Positions 51,406-59,895 of a DNA stretch of 64,000 nt are shown here, piece by piece; within the stretch, counting starts at the first letter, position 1, and the number at the start of each line of letters is the position of its first letter. The stretch is from Caballeronia sp. SBC1 (GTDB lineage: Bacteria > Pseudomonadota > Gammaproteobacteria > Burkholderiales > Burkholderiaceae), in NCBI RefSeq assembly GCF_011493005.1, contig NZ_CP049157.1, positions 744,001 through 808,000 on the forward strand, written 5' to 3'. Under the pieces are notes generated by a model, which ran no database searches, was not told where the DNA came from, and saw nothing but the letters and a program-made list of their open reading frames with translations. The position numbers and the translations under genes are program-made.

Positions 51406-51780
51406 TCACGCGATCCCGGCGAAACGTTGCTCCAGGTACGCGATGATGGCGTTGGAGTCGTACAACCAGCGCGACTCGCCCTCCTCCTGAATATGCAGGC
51501 AAGGCACTTTAATCTTGCCACCGCCAACCAGCAAACTGTCCCGTGCGACGGGATCGTTTTTGGCATCGTGCAGAGTCATCGGCACATTCAGACGATGCAG
51601 GGCGCGCCGGGTCTTGACGCAGAAGGGGCATGCGTGGAACTGATACAGCGATAGCCCCTTCGCTTCTTTTTCTACAATCGCCTGGCCTTGCGCTGCGCGA
51701 CGTTGCGGGCGCGGGCGACTAACGGCGTCGCTGAGTAAAATCAACTGGCCGAGACCAACACGAACGGCTTTCATCAACAT
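51406..51780 (-). CDS. Glutaredoxin/GST N-terminal domain protein
   Basis: 124 residues. A short hydrophobic-basic N-terminus (MLMKAVRVGLGQLILLSDAV) precedes a thioredoxin fold with LSLYQFHACPFCVKTRRALH: CPFC is the redox centre. KIKVPCLHIQEEGESRWLYD gives the cis-Pro segment that binds glutathione, and NAIIAYLEQRF the end. The ATG at 51780 follows AAGGTAG. Downstream of the ketopantoate-reductase-like gene but about 160 bp away. Confidence 0.85.
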   Translation of the reverse strand: MLMKAVRVGLGQLILLSDAVSRPRPQRRAAQGQAIVEKEAKGLSLYQFHACPFCVKTRRALHRLNVPMTLHDAKNDPVARDSLLVGGGKIKVPCLHIQEEGESRWLYDSNAIIAYLEQRFAGIA

Positions 51781-51943
51781 AGGGACTACCTTGAACGGCG
51801 AATGGGAGCGCGCAAGTCTACTCTCTCCAAGATCCGACTGCTGCCGGGCACATCCACGGCGATCGCGATAACCAAGCGAGCGACCCGACGCAAGCCGGGC
51901 CGGCCGTGGTGGCCGGGAACCGGCCACGGGCATCATCGCCCGT

Positions 51944-52987
51944 TCAGATTCCGGCGGGCACAGGCAACGAGGCACCCGTTGCAGCCCGTAGCTCAGCCAG
52001 CAGTGCTTCGCCCGACCATGACGGGCGCACGTCGGCTCGTTCGGCTTCCCGCACGAGTTCGCATAGCCGCTGGTTCACCGGCGCCGTTTGCCCAAGGCGT
52101 TGTGCGAGGCGCACGACCTCGCCGTTGATCCAGTCGATCTCGGTGGCGCGCCCTGCCGCCAGATCGTCGGACATCGACGAGCGCGCGAGCGGATCGATCG
52201 TCAGCATCGTGCGGCCCAGCCGTTCGAATAACCCGTCGGGTACGCTGAGAACAAGCGGTATCCACGTGGCTGGAAGCGGCGTCACCTTGACTGGCCGTAT
52301 GCCCGCTCGCTTCAACAACGCGAGCGCTTCTTTCTGCGCCATGGCAAGGCAGAGCCGGTAGGCGCGTTGCGAGAGCTCCTCTTTCAACGGCCGATTCGCC
52401 AAGGCATTGATGGCATTGTTGAGGTTAAGCAACAGCTTTGCCCACTGCACCGGCAACATATCGGCGTGCTGGATCAGCGGCAGGCCCGCTTTCCGGAAGT
52501 CTTCGACGAACGGCTGCATGGCCGGCGCACGCCTGATCTCCAGCTCGCCCGCTGAACCCTGATGAAATGCCCCAGGGCCGCGTTCGACGACATTGAATGG
52601 CACCATCCCTTCCAGCACCGTGTGCTGCGGCAGCGCGGCGCGCAGCACGTCCGCATTGCCAATGCCGTTCTGGAAGCTCACAACGATCGTACCGGGGCGA
52701 AGCACGTTCGCCAGTTCCGCCGCCGCCGCGGGCGTCGCGGCAGACTTGACGGTGACGAGCACGAGATCGGCTTCGGCGGCGCTCGCCGCATCCGTCGAGA
52801 CGTCAATACGCTCTGCCGGTGCATGCCAGCGGCTATCGTCGTGCCGCGACAACGTGATGCCGCGATCTCGTAACTGGTCAGCCACGCGAGCACGCCCAAT
52901 AAAACTGACGTCGCTGCCGCCGGCAAGAAGCCGTCCGCCGACATAGCAACCGATCGAACCGGCGCCATAGATAAAGATTTTTGCCAT
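51944..52987 (-). CDS. Ketopantoate reductase family protein
   Basis: 347 residues. Starts MAKIFIYGAGSIGCYVGGRL (Rossmann GAGSIG), then LVLVTVKSAATPAAAAELAN and FQNGIGNADVLRAALPQHTV as in ApbA/PanE proteins, and VQWAKLLLNLNNAINALANR with the catalytic Lys region. Length is longer than E. coli PanE. Start at 52987; the frame to 53041 lacks an RBS. It is downstream of a class II aldolase gene, so a non-pantothenate 2-oxoacid reduction is possible. Confidence 0.85.
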   Translation of the reverse strand: MAKIFIYGAGSIGCYVGGRLLAGGSDVSFIGRARVADQLRDRGITLSRHDDSRWHAPAERIDVSTDAASAAEADLVLVTVKSAATPAAAAELANVLRPGTIVVSFQNGIGNADVLRAALPQHTVLEGMVPFNVVERGPGAFHQGSAGELEIRRAPAMQPFVEDFRKAGLPLIQHADMLPVQWAKLLLNLNNAINALANRPLKEELSQRAYRLCLAMAQKEALALLKRAGIRPVKVTPLPATWIPLVLSVPDGLFERLGRTMLTIDPLARSSMSDDLAAGRATEIDWINGEVVRLAQRLGQTAPVNQRLCELVREAERADVRPSWSGEALLAELRAATGASLPVPAGI

Positions 52988-53122
52988 ACAGATTCTCAGG
53001 TGACCTACCCAGTTCCGTCCGCGATGCGTTGAATCGGTCAACGCGGCCCATGATGCTTAACACCGTTCGCTCAGCACATATCATCGTGCGTCGTGCGTCG
53101 TGGATATTGCGAACGGACAGCC

Positions 53123-53887
53123 TTAGTCAGCGTATCCGGGATTGCGTCGGTCGAGCCGACGTAGCAGCCCGGGCCACACCAGCTTCCCAATAGAGCCTTT
53201 CGTTACGGTCCGGATCTGATCCTTGATACCGTCGAGAATCGGTTGCGCGATCGGAATCAGCTTGCCGCCACCAGCCTGGGCACGCACCTGAATCATGCAA
53301 GACGCTTCAAAGAAGTACATCGCAACGAAGGCGTCCGCCGCTGTCTCGCCGACCGTCAGCAAGCCGTGGTTGCGCAGCATCAGATAATTGTTGCTTCCCA
53401 AGTCCTGAACGAGACGGGGCTTCTCGGCTTCATTGAGTGCGATGCCCTCGTAGTCGTGGTAGCCGAGCGACGCCAGCACACCGAGTGATTGCTGGGAGAG
53501 CGGCAGCAACCCCTTCTCCTGCGCCGACACGGCAACACCGTTGATAGAGTGAACATGCATCACGCAGCCGGCGTCTTCACGTGCCGCATGCACGGCGCTA
53601 TGGATCGTGAAGCCGGCCGGATTGACGTCATATGGCGATTCGGCAACCTTGCGGCCTTGCAGGTCGATCTTGACCAGTGACGACGCGGTGATTTCGTCGA
53701 ACATCAAACCGTACGGGTTGATCAGGAAATGGTGTTCGGGGCCGGGCACGCGCGCCGAGATGTGGGTAAATACCAGATCGTCCCATCCAAACAGCGCCGT
53801 GAGACGGTACGCCGCTGCGAGATTGACTCGCGCTTCCCATTCGGCAAGTGATACGTCATTCTTCAGACTGATATCAGATGAGGCCAC
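53123..53887 (-). CDS. Class II aldolase/adducin family protein
   Basis: 254 residues. Motifs: AAAYRLTALFGWDDLVFTHI, FLINPYGLMFDEITASSLVK, AREDAGCVMHVHSINGVAVS with the zinc-binding His pair, and NNYLMLRNHGLLTVGETAAD with the third His. Fits the decarboxylase/aldolase branch that keeps all metal ligands. Start is GTG at 53887 with AAGGAG 7 bp upstream. Divergent from the Crp/Fnr gene and 135 bp upstream of the ketopantoate reductase-like gene. Confidence 0.9.
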   Translation of the reverse strand: MASSDISLKNDVSLAEWEARVNLAAAYRLTALFGWDDLVFTHISARVPGPEHHFLINPYGLMFDEITASSLVKIDLQGRKVAESPYDVNPAGFTIHSAVHAAREDAGCVMHVHSINGVAVSAQEKGLLPLSQQSLGVLASLGYHDYEGIALNEAEKPRLVQDLGSNNYLMLRNHGLLTVGETAADAFVAMYFFEASCMIQVRAQAGGGKLIPIAQPILDGIKDQIRTVTKGSIGKLVWPGLLRRLDRRNPGYAD

Positions 53888-54062
53888 GTCAACACTCCTT
53901 ATTCGATGGATTCATGCAATGGAATAACTGAGACAACGCTTGGCGAATCACTCACACGGTGAGTGCGTCAAGGGCCAAAGTCGTCACGGATCAGATGCGA
54001 GTCCCCATGATGTTCGCGAACCTGCCTAAAATCTGTCAGATACCCGACAAGCCGACACGCCA

Positions 54063-54767
54063 ATGGAATCCAGCCAGCACCGCTACCGGTCACAGCTCGA
54101 AACGACTCCGTGGTTCCGGGGCCTGCCCGTTGAGCTGGGGGACTACCTCATTAGCCATGCCACTTTGGTCACGGTGGAAAAGGGCGAGTTCCTGTATCGA
54201 CGTGGCGAACGGTCTTATGGCCTGTACGCTGTACTGGGTGGCGCACTCGCAATTGGCACCGTCGGGGCGGACGGGAAAGAGGCGTTGCTCGCGGTGCTCG
54301 GACCGACTGCGTGGTTGGGCGAGATTTCGCTTTTCGATGGTCTGCCACGTCCGAACAATGCTGCAGCCGTCAGCAGGACACTTTTGCTGCACGTGCCCGA
54401 GGCCGCCCTGCAAAGCCTGCTCGAGTCCACGCCCCGCTATTGGCGCGATTTTGCGTTGTTGATGGCGCAAAGACTCCGGGTTTTGTTCGAGAACGCTGAA
54501 GCGATAACGCTGTTGCCCGCGGCACAGCGCGTGGCGAACCGTTTGCTCATGATCGCCGGAGGTTATGGCGGTCTCAATGCCGCGCAGAGCAAGATAAGGA
54601 TCTCGCAGGACAGCCTCGCTTCCATGGTGTCGTTATCGCGGCAAACCACCAACCAGTTGCTCAGGAACCTCGAAAATCAACACATATTGAGCCTGAAGTC
54701 CGGGGAAATCGCCATTCTGGATTTCGACCGGTTGCGCGGCGCCAGTATCGGCGATTCGAATCCCTGA
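54063..54767 (+). CDS. Crp/Fnr family transcriptional regulator
   Basis: 234 residues. N-terminal cyclic-nucleotide-binding-like beta roll: VEKGEFLYRRGERSYGLYAV, GPTAWLGEISLFDGLPRPNN. C-terminal winged HTH: KIRISQDSLASMVSLSRQTT, NQLLRNLENQHILSLKSGEI. The Cys set of Fnr is absent. Divergent from the class II aldolase gene, which it may regulate. No strong RBS at the ATG at 54063. Confidence 0.9.
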   Translation: MESSQHRYRSQLETTPWFRGLPVELGDYLISHATLVTVEKGEFLYRRGERSYGLYAVLGGALAIGTVGADGKEALLAVLGPTAWLGEISLFDGLPRPNNAAAVSRTLLLHVPEAALQSLLESTPRYWRDFALLMAQRLRVLFENAEAITLLPAAQRVANRLLMIAGGYGGLNAAQSKIRISQDSLASMVSLSRQTTNQLLRNLENQHILSLKSGEIAILDFDRLRGASIGDSNP

Positions 54768-54935
54768 CTATCACGCCGTTTAGTTGCGTCGTGGGTTTGC
54801 GCGCCGCGAGCCGACAATTTCCCTCCGCCATACCAATTCTGATATCGCAAACGCCGAATAACTGATTGGACCGCCATGCACCCCGGCGCTACGCTTCATT
54901 CCGGTACGTCCTTAATCAGTTGACCGCGCAAAAAT

Positions 54936-54965
54936 GCATAAGCACGCATAAGCACGCACAAGCGC
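54936..54965. repeat. Three tandem 10-bp units
   Basis: GCATAAGCAC, GCATAAGCAC and a variant GCACAAGCGC lie head to tail 40 bp upstream of the ytfQ-like gene, in its leader. Could be regulator half-sites on one helical face (10-bp period). Confidence 0.5.
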
Positions 54966-55004
54966 GGCAGTACCGAACACAAACACAATTAATCGGAGAC
55001 AACC

Positions 55005-55970
55005 ATGAGACATGCTCGACGCGCAGCCATCGGTGCGCTGCTTTCTGCGCTATTGCTGGGCGCAAGCCTGACTGCCCACGCCGATGACAACAAGATCACC
55101 CTGGGTTTCTCACAGGTCGGCGCGGAAAGTGCCTGGCGCACCGCCAATACCGTTTCTGTCAAAAGCGCGGCTAAAGACGCCGGCATCAATCTGAAATTCT
55201 CCGACGCGCAGCAAAAGCAGGAAAACCAGATCAAGGCAATCCGCTCTTATATTGCGCAGAAAGTCGATGTAATTGCGTTCTCCCCGGTTGTTGAATCCGG
55301 TTGGGAGCCGGTACTCATCGAAGCGAAAAACGCCAAGATTCCGGTGATTCTCACTGACCGCAATATCGACGTTAAAGATACCTCGCTTTACGTGACCATG
55401 ATTGGCTCGGACTTCCTCGAAGAAGGCCGTCGTGGAGGCAAATGGCTGGAAGATCACTATAAGAACGACGCCGGTCCGATCAACATTGCCGAGTTGCAAG
55501 GCACGGTTGGCTCAGCGCCCGCCAACGACCGTCGCGCCGGATTGCTTGAAGTGATCAAGAACGATCCAAAGTTCAAGGTGATCGCTTCGCAAAGCGGCGA
55601 CTTCACGCTGGCCGGCGGCAAGCAGGTCATGGAAGCGTTCATCAAGACCTACGGCAAGCAGATCAACGTGGTCTACGCCCATAACGACGACATGGCGCTC
55701 GGGGCCATCCAGGCAATGGAAGAAGCCGGCATAAAGCCCGGCAAGGACGTGACCGTGATCTCCTTCGACGCCACCAAGGGCGGCTTCGAAGCGATGGTCG
55801 CGGGCAAGATCAACGTCGACGTGGAATGCAGTCCGCTGCTCGGACCGCAGCTCATGACGGCGGTGAAGGAGGTGGTGGCGGGCAAGACCTTGCCCAAGCG
55901 CATTGTGACCGAGGAAACCATTTTCCCGATGAGCGTTGCAGCGCAAGTCCTGCCGCAGCGCAAGTATTGA
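55005..55970 (+). CDS. ytfQ: Sugar ABC transporter substrate-binding protein (YtfQ-like)
   Basis: 321 residues. Signal peptide ARRAAIGALLSALLLGASLT, cleavage near AHADDN. Mature LacI-type binding fold: KITLGFSQVGAESAWRTANT, AIRSYIAQKVDVIAFSPVVE and WEPVLIEAKNAKIPVILTDR, NVVYAHNDDMALGAIQAMEE. SQVGAESAWRTAN is characteristic of the galactofuranose-binding YtfQ group. CGGAGA precedes the ATG. First gene of a six-gene sugar operon. Confidence 0.9.
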   Translation: MRHARRAAIGALLSALLLGASLTAHADDNKITLGFSQVGAESAWRTANTVSVKSAAKDAGINLKFSDAQQKQENQIKAIRSYIAQKVDVIAFSPVVESGWEPVLIEAKNAKIPVILTDRNIDVKDTSLYVTMIGSDFLEEGRRGGKWLEDHYKNDAGPINIAELQGTVGSAPANDRRAGLLEVIKNDPKFKVIASQSGDFTLAGGKQVMEAFIKTYGKQINVVYAHNDDMALGAIQAMEEAGIKPGKDVTVISFDATKGGFEAMVAGKINVDVECSPLLGPQLMTAVKEVVAGKTLPKRIVTEETIFPMSVAAQVLPQRKY

Positions 55971-56068
55971 GCCATCGCGGTCGCGGAGAAAACCCCTGGC
56001 AAGCGCGAGTCCGGCTGTAACAGCGGACTCGCGGCGCACTTTCAATCCCCCCTTTACGGCCTTCGTTC

Positions 56069-57583
56069 ATGACCGGCTCGCCCATTCTTGAAACCATTGG
56101 TATCTCCAAGTCGTTCCCGGGCGTCAAGGCGTTGCAGAACGTGGACTTCGGTTTGTTTCCCGGTGAAATCCATACGTTGATGGGCCAGAACGGCGCCGGT
56201 AAATCGACGCTCATCAATGTACTCACCGGCGTCCATACACACGATGCTGGCGAAATACGGCTTGGCGGCGAAGCCGTCAATTTCGCGACGCCGCTCCACG
56301 CGGAAGCGGCCGGAATCAGGACGCTTTATCAGGAAGTGAACCTGTGCCCGAACCTGTCCGTCGCTGAAAACGTGTTCGCCGGAAGGCAGCCGAAACGACG
56401 TGGCGCTATCGACTGGAAGACGATTCATGCACGCGCCGAAGCGGCGCTTGCCGACCTGAACGTCTTCCTCGACGTGACCAAATCACTCGATACTTATCCA
56501 ATCGCCGTGCAGCAGATGGTGGCAATCGCTCGCGCCGTCTCGGTGGATGCGCGCGTGCTGATCCTCGATGAACCGACCTCAAGCCTGGACGATGGAGAAG
56601 TCTCGCGGCTCTTCGACGTACTGCGAACGCTCAAGCAATCGGGCATGGCGATCCTGTTCGTCACCCACTTTCTCGAACAGACCTACGCGATATCGGACCG
56701 CATCACGGTCATGCGTAACGGCGAGCGCGAAGGCGAATATCTTGCCCGCGACTTGCCGGTGGAACTGCTCGTTTCAAAGATGGTGGGCCACGAACGGATG
56801 ACCGAGCGCCTGAAGCGCGCGGCCGACGAGCCGCCCGCGCACAAGGCCGCCGTGCCGCCGTTCTTCGAAATGCGCGGTATAGGCCGGCGGGGTGTCATGA
56901 ATCCTGTTGATATCGATGTGCAGCCTGGGCAGATCCTCGGACTGGCTGGCCTGCTTGGGTCAGGCCGTACTGAAACCGCCCGGCTGCTGTTCGGCGCGGA
57001 ACGGGCGGACGCGGGAGCAATGTCTATCGACGGCAAGACGGCAAAGCTTCGTTCTCCTCGCGATGCGGTGCGCCGCGGCATAGGATATTGCCCGGAGGAC
57101 CGGAAGAAGGAAGGCATTGTCGCGGATCTGTCCATACGAGAAAACATCATTCTCGCGCTGCAAGTGCAACGCGGCTGGTGGCGCGCCATTAGCCGCGGGA
57201 AACAGCGCCAGATAGCGGACGACTATATTGAGCGGCTGGGCATCAAGGCGCCCGATGCTGAACAACCCATCGGACTTCTGTCGGGCGGCAACCAGCAGAA
57301 GGTGCTGCTTGCGCGATGGCTCGCGACAGAACCCAAGATGCTGATCCTCGATGAACCCACGCGCGGCATTGACGTCGCGGCCAAATTCGAAATCATGGAT
57401 CGCGTGCTGGCGCTCTGTGCGAAAGGGCTCGCCATTGTCTTCATCTCGTCCGAGGTGAGCGAGGTCGTGCGTGTGAGTCACCGGATTGCGGTGCTGCGCG
57501 ATCGACGCAAGGTGGCGGAAGTCGAGGGGCACGCGGCGTCGGAAGATCAGGTGTACAGACTCATCGCGGGAGGCAGCCGATGA
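56069..57583 (+). CDS. ytfR: Sugar ABC transporter ATP-binding protein (YtfR-like)
   Basis: 504-residue double ATPase. First domain: Walker A GQNGAGKSTLINVLTG, Walker B VLILDEPTSSLD. Second: degenerate Walker A LAGLLGSGRTETARLLFGA, signature LSGGNQQKVLLARWL, Walker [14 protein letters not shown]. Arrangement matches monosaccharide importers (RbsA/MglA/YtfR). It overlaps the first permease by 4 bp. Confidence 0.93.
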   Translation: MTGSPILETIGISKSFPGVKALQNVDFGLFPGEIHTLMGQNGAGKSTLINVLTGVHTHDAGEIRLGGEAVNFATPLHAEAAGIRTLYQEVNLCPNLSVAENVFAGRQPKRRGAIDWKTIHARAEAALADLNVFLDVTKSLDTYPIAVQQMVAIARAVSVDARVLILDEPTSSLDDGEVSRLFDVLRTLKQSGMAILFVTHFLEQTYAISDRITVMRNGEREGEYLARDLPVELLVSKMVGHERMTERLKRAADEPPAHKAAVPPFFEMRGIGRRGVMNPVDIDVQPGQILGLAGLLGSGRTETARLLFGAERADAGAMSIDGKTAKLRSPRDAVRRGIGYCPEDRKKEGIVADLSIRENIILALQVQRGWWRAISRGKQRQIADDYIERLGIKAPDAEQPIGLLSGGNQQKVLLARWLATEPKMLILDEPTRGIDVAAKFEIMDRVLALCAKGLAIVFISSEVSEVVRVSHRIAVLRDRRKVAEVEGHAASEDQVYRLIAGGSR

Positions 57584-58617
57584 ACCGCATCAAAGCCGCA
57601 TTGCAACATCCGCTCGTATGGCCCGCGCTCACGCTGGTGCTGCTGATCCTGCTCGACCTGAGCCAGAACGCGCACTTCCTCGCCATCACGGTGCTGGACG
57701 GCCACTGGTTCGGCGCGCCTATCGATATCCTCAATCGCGCCGCGCCGCTCGTGCTCGTCTCGCTCGGCATGACGCTCGTGATCGCAACACGCGGCATTGA
57801 TATTTCCGTCGGCGCGGTCGTGGCAATCGCGGGTGCGGCAGCCGCGAGTATTCTTGCTGACGATCCTTCCCGCGTCATCGAAGCGCTGGCCGCCGCGCTC
57901 GCGGTGGGCGTGCTCGCCGGCATGTGGAATGGTGTGCTGGTGGCGTTCGTCGGCATGCAGCCGATCATCGCAACGCTGATCCTGATGGTGGCCGGCCGCG
58001 GTGTGGCGCAATTGCTCACAGGCGGCCAGATCATCCCGATCGGTGCACCGGGATACCTGGTGGTCGGCGGCGGTTATCTGGCGCGCATGCCCTGTTCCGT
58101 CTGGGTCGCGGCCGGTGCGATTACGGCGACTGCGCTGCTCATGAATCGCACCGCGCTCGGCATGTTCATCCGCGCGATCGGTATCAATCCGGTGGCCACG
58201 AAACTGGTCGGCTTGCGCTCCAGTGCGATCGTGTTCGGGGTCTATACGTTCTCCGGCCTGACGGCGGCCATAGCAGGCATTCTGATCAGCTCCAACGTGC
58301 GCAGCGCCGATGGCAACAACGCCGGATTGCTGCTCGAACTCGATGCGATCCTCGCCGTCACGCTCGGCGGCACGTCGCTGCTCGGCGGCAAGTTCAGCCT
58401 CGCGGGCACCGTGCTCGGCGCGCTGATCATCCAGACATTGACCTACACCACCTACTCCATCGGCGTGCCGCCTGAGGCCACGCTCGTCGTGAAGGCAGCG
58501 GTCGTGCTGGTCGTCAGCGTGATCCAGTCGGCGACTGCCCGCACGGTCATCATGCGGCAACTGAAACGCGCCCTCCCCTTCGCCCTGAAAAAGCCCCTTG
58601 CAGAGGCAGCAAAATGA
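57580..58617 (+). CDS. ytfT: Sugar ABC transporter permease (YtfT-like)
   Basis: 345 residues with about eight to ten membrane segments. Seen: VLVSLGMTLVIATRGIDISV (GIDISVG conserved in this family), AVVAIAGAAAASILADDPS, GGTSLLGGKFSLAGTVLGAL. One of two permeases expected to heterodimerise. The start overlaps the ATPase stop and its own stop overlaps the second permease start by 4 bp each. Confidence 0.92.
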   Translation: MNRIKAALQHPLVWPALTLVLLILLDLSQNAHFLAITVLDGHWFGAPIDILNRAAPLVLVSLGMTLVIATRGIDISVGAVVAIAGAAAASILADDPSRVIEALAAALAVGVLAGMWNGVLVAFVGMQPIIATLILMVAGRGVAQLLTGGQIIPIGAPGYLVVGGGYLARMPCSVWVAAGAITATALLMNRTALGMFIRAIGINPVATKLVGLRSSAIVFGVYTFSGLTAAIAGILISSNVRSADGNNAGLLLELDAILAVTLGGTSLLGGKFSLAGTVLGALIIQTLTYTTYSIGVPPEATLVVKAAVVLVVSVIQSATARTVIMRQLKRALPFALKKPLAEAAK

Positions 58618-59708
58618 GGAACCTTCTCGACCGCCTGGTCGATCCGCGCACCTTGCCGATCGTCGTCACCATCGTGTTGTTCATGGCGCTGTTCGGCTTC
58701 GGCTCCGTGATGTACACCGGATTTTTTTCGCTGCAGGTGCTGCTCGGCTTGCTCGTTGACAACGCCTTCCTGCTGATCGTCGCGATCGGCATGACGTTCG
58801 TGATCGTGTCGGGCGGCATTGACTTGTCGGTGGGATCGGTCGTCGCGCTGACGACCATTCTCTGCGCCGTGTTCGCCGAACACCTGCATTGGCCGATATG
58901 GGTGATCGTGCCGCTCGTACTCGTGCTGGGCGCGTTGTACGGCGCAGCGATGGGCGCGCTGATCCACTTCTTCAAACTGCAGCCGTTCATTGTCACGCTG
59001 GCCGGCATGTTCCTCGCGCGCGGCGCGTGTTTCCTGATCACCACGCAGTCGATCACCATCAACGACCCCAGCTTCCACGCGCTGTCAGGATTTCACATCG
59101 ATATTCACGGCGCTTCGCTTACAGCCGGCGGACTGATCGCCATCGCAACGCTTCTGCTTGCCATCTTTGTCGCGCACTTCACGCGCTTCGGGCGCAACGT
59201 CTACGCGGTCGGCGGCAACGAACGTTCCGCGTTGCTGATGGGCCTGCCGGTCGCGCGTACGAAGGTTGGCGTCTATGCGTTGAGCGGCTTCTGCTCGGCG
59301 CTGGGCGGCGTGGTGTTCACGCTGTATGTGCTCTCGGGATACGGCTTGCAAGGCCAGGGCATGGAACTCGATGCGATCGCCGCCACGGTCATTGGAGGAA
59401 CCTTGCTCACGGGTGGCGTTGGGTATGTGATCGGGTCGGTCTTCGGCGTCGGCATTCTCGGGACCATCCAGACGCTCATCACGTTCGACGGCACGCTGAG
59501 TTCGTGGTGGACCCGCATCGTTATTGGCGCCCTTCTGTGCGCGTTCTGCCTGCTGCAGCGTGTGATCGAACGGCATGCGGCGCGTCGTAAATCGGATGGG
59601 ACTGCATCGGGGGAACGAGCGGGGTCGAAGCTGAAGCGGCGAGATGCGGCGCAGCAACACGATGCCGCGAACAAAGCTGATCCCGTTGCGCTTGGGTCCA
59701 GGGGTTGA
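58614..59708 (+). CDS. yjfF: Sugar ABC transporter permease (YjfF-like)
   Basis: 364 residues: IVTIVLFMALFGFGSVMYTG, IGMTFVIVSGGIDLSVGSVV, MFLARGACFLITTQSITIND, VIGGTLLTGGVGYVIGSVFG. Matches the YjfF member of the galactofuranose importer. A hydrophilic C-terminal tail of about 35 residues (ARRKSDGTASGERAGSKLKR) is longer than usual. Overlaps the YtfT gene by ATGA. Confidence 0.92.
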   Translation: MRNLLDRLVDPRTLPIVVTIVLFMALFGFGSVMYTGFFSLQVLLGLLVDNAFLLIVAIGMTFVIVSGGIDLSVGSVVALTTILCAVFAEHLHWPIWVIVPLVLVLGALYGAAMGALIHFFKLQPFIVTLAGMFLARGACFLITTQSITINDPSFHALSGFHIDIHGASLTAGGLIAIATLLLAIFVAHFTRFGRNVYAVGGNERSALLMGLPVARTKVGVYALSGFCSALGGVVFTLYVLSGYGLQGQGMELDAIAATVIGGTLLTGGVGYVIGSVFGVGILGTIQTLITFDGTLSSWWTRIVIGALLCAFCLLQRVIERHAARRKSDGTASGERAGSKLKRRDAAQQHDAANKADPVALGSRG

Positions 59709-59895
59709 CGCGAAGGCGGCATTCCTCCTTCACGGCAGTAAGACATGTAAGACCACGCGACTGTTCTGCATGTTCTATAAAACAGATAGACAAGCGCATA
59801 TGGCGCAAGCACTAAACAGGTCCCGAACGCGTGACGCGTTCGTGCAAATGAAGTCTTGAAACAGCAAACGAATAGCAAACGGTAAGGAAAAATCG

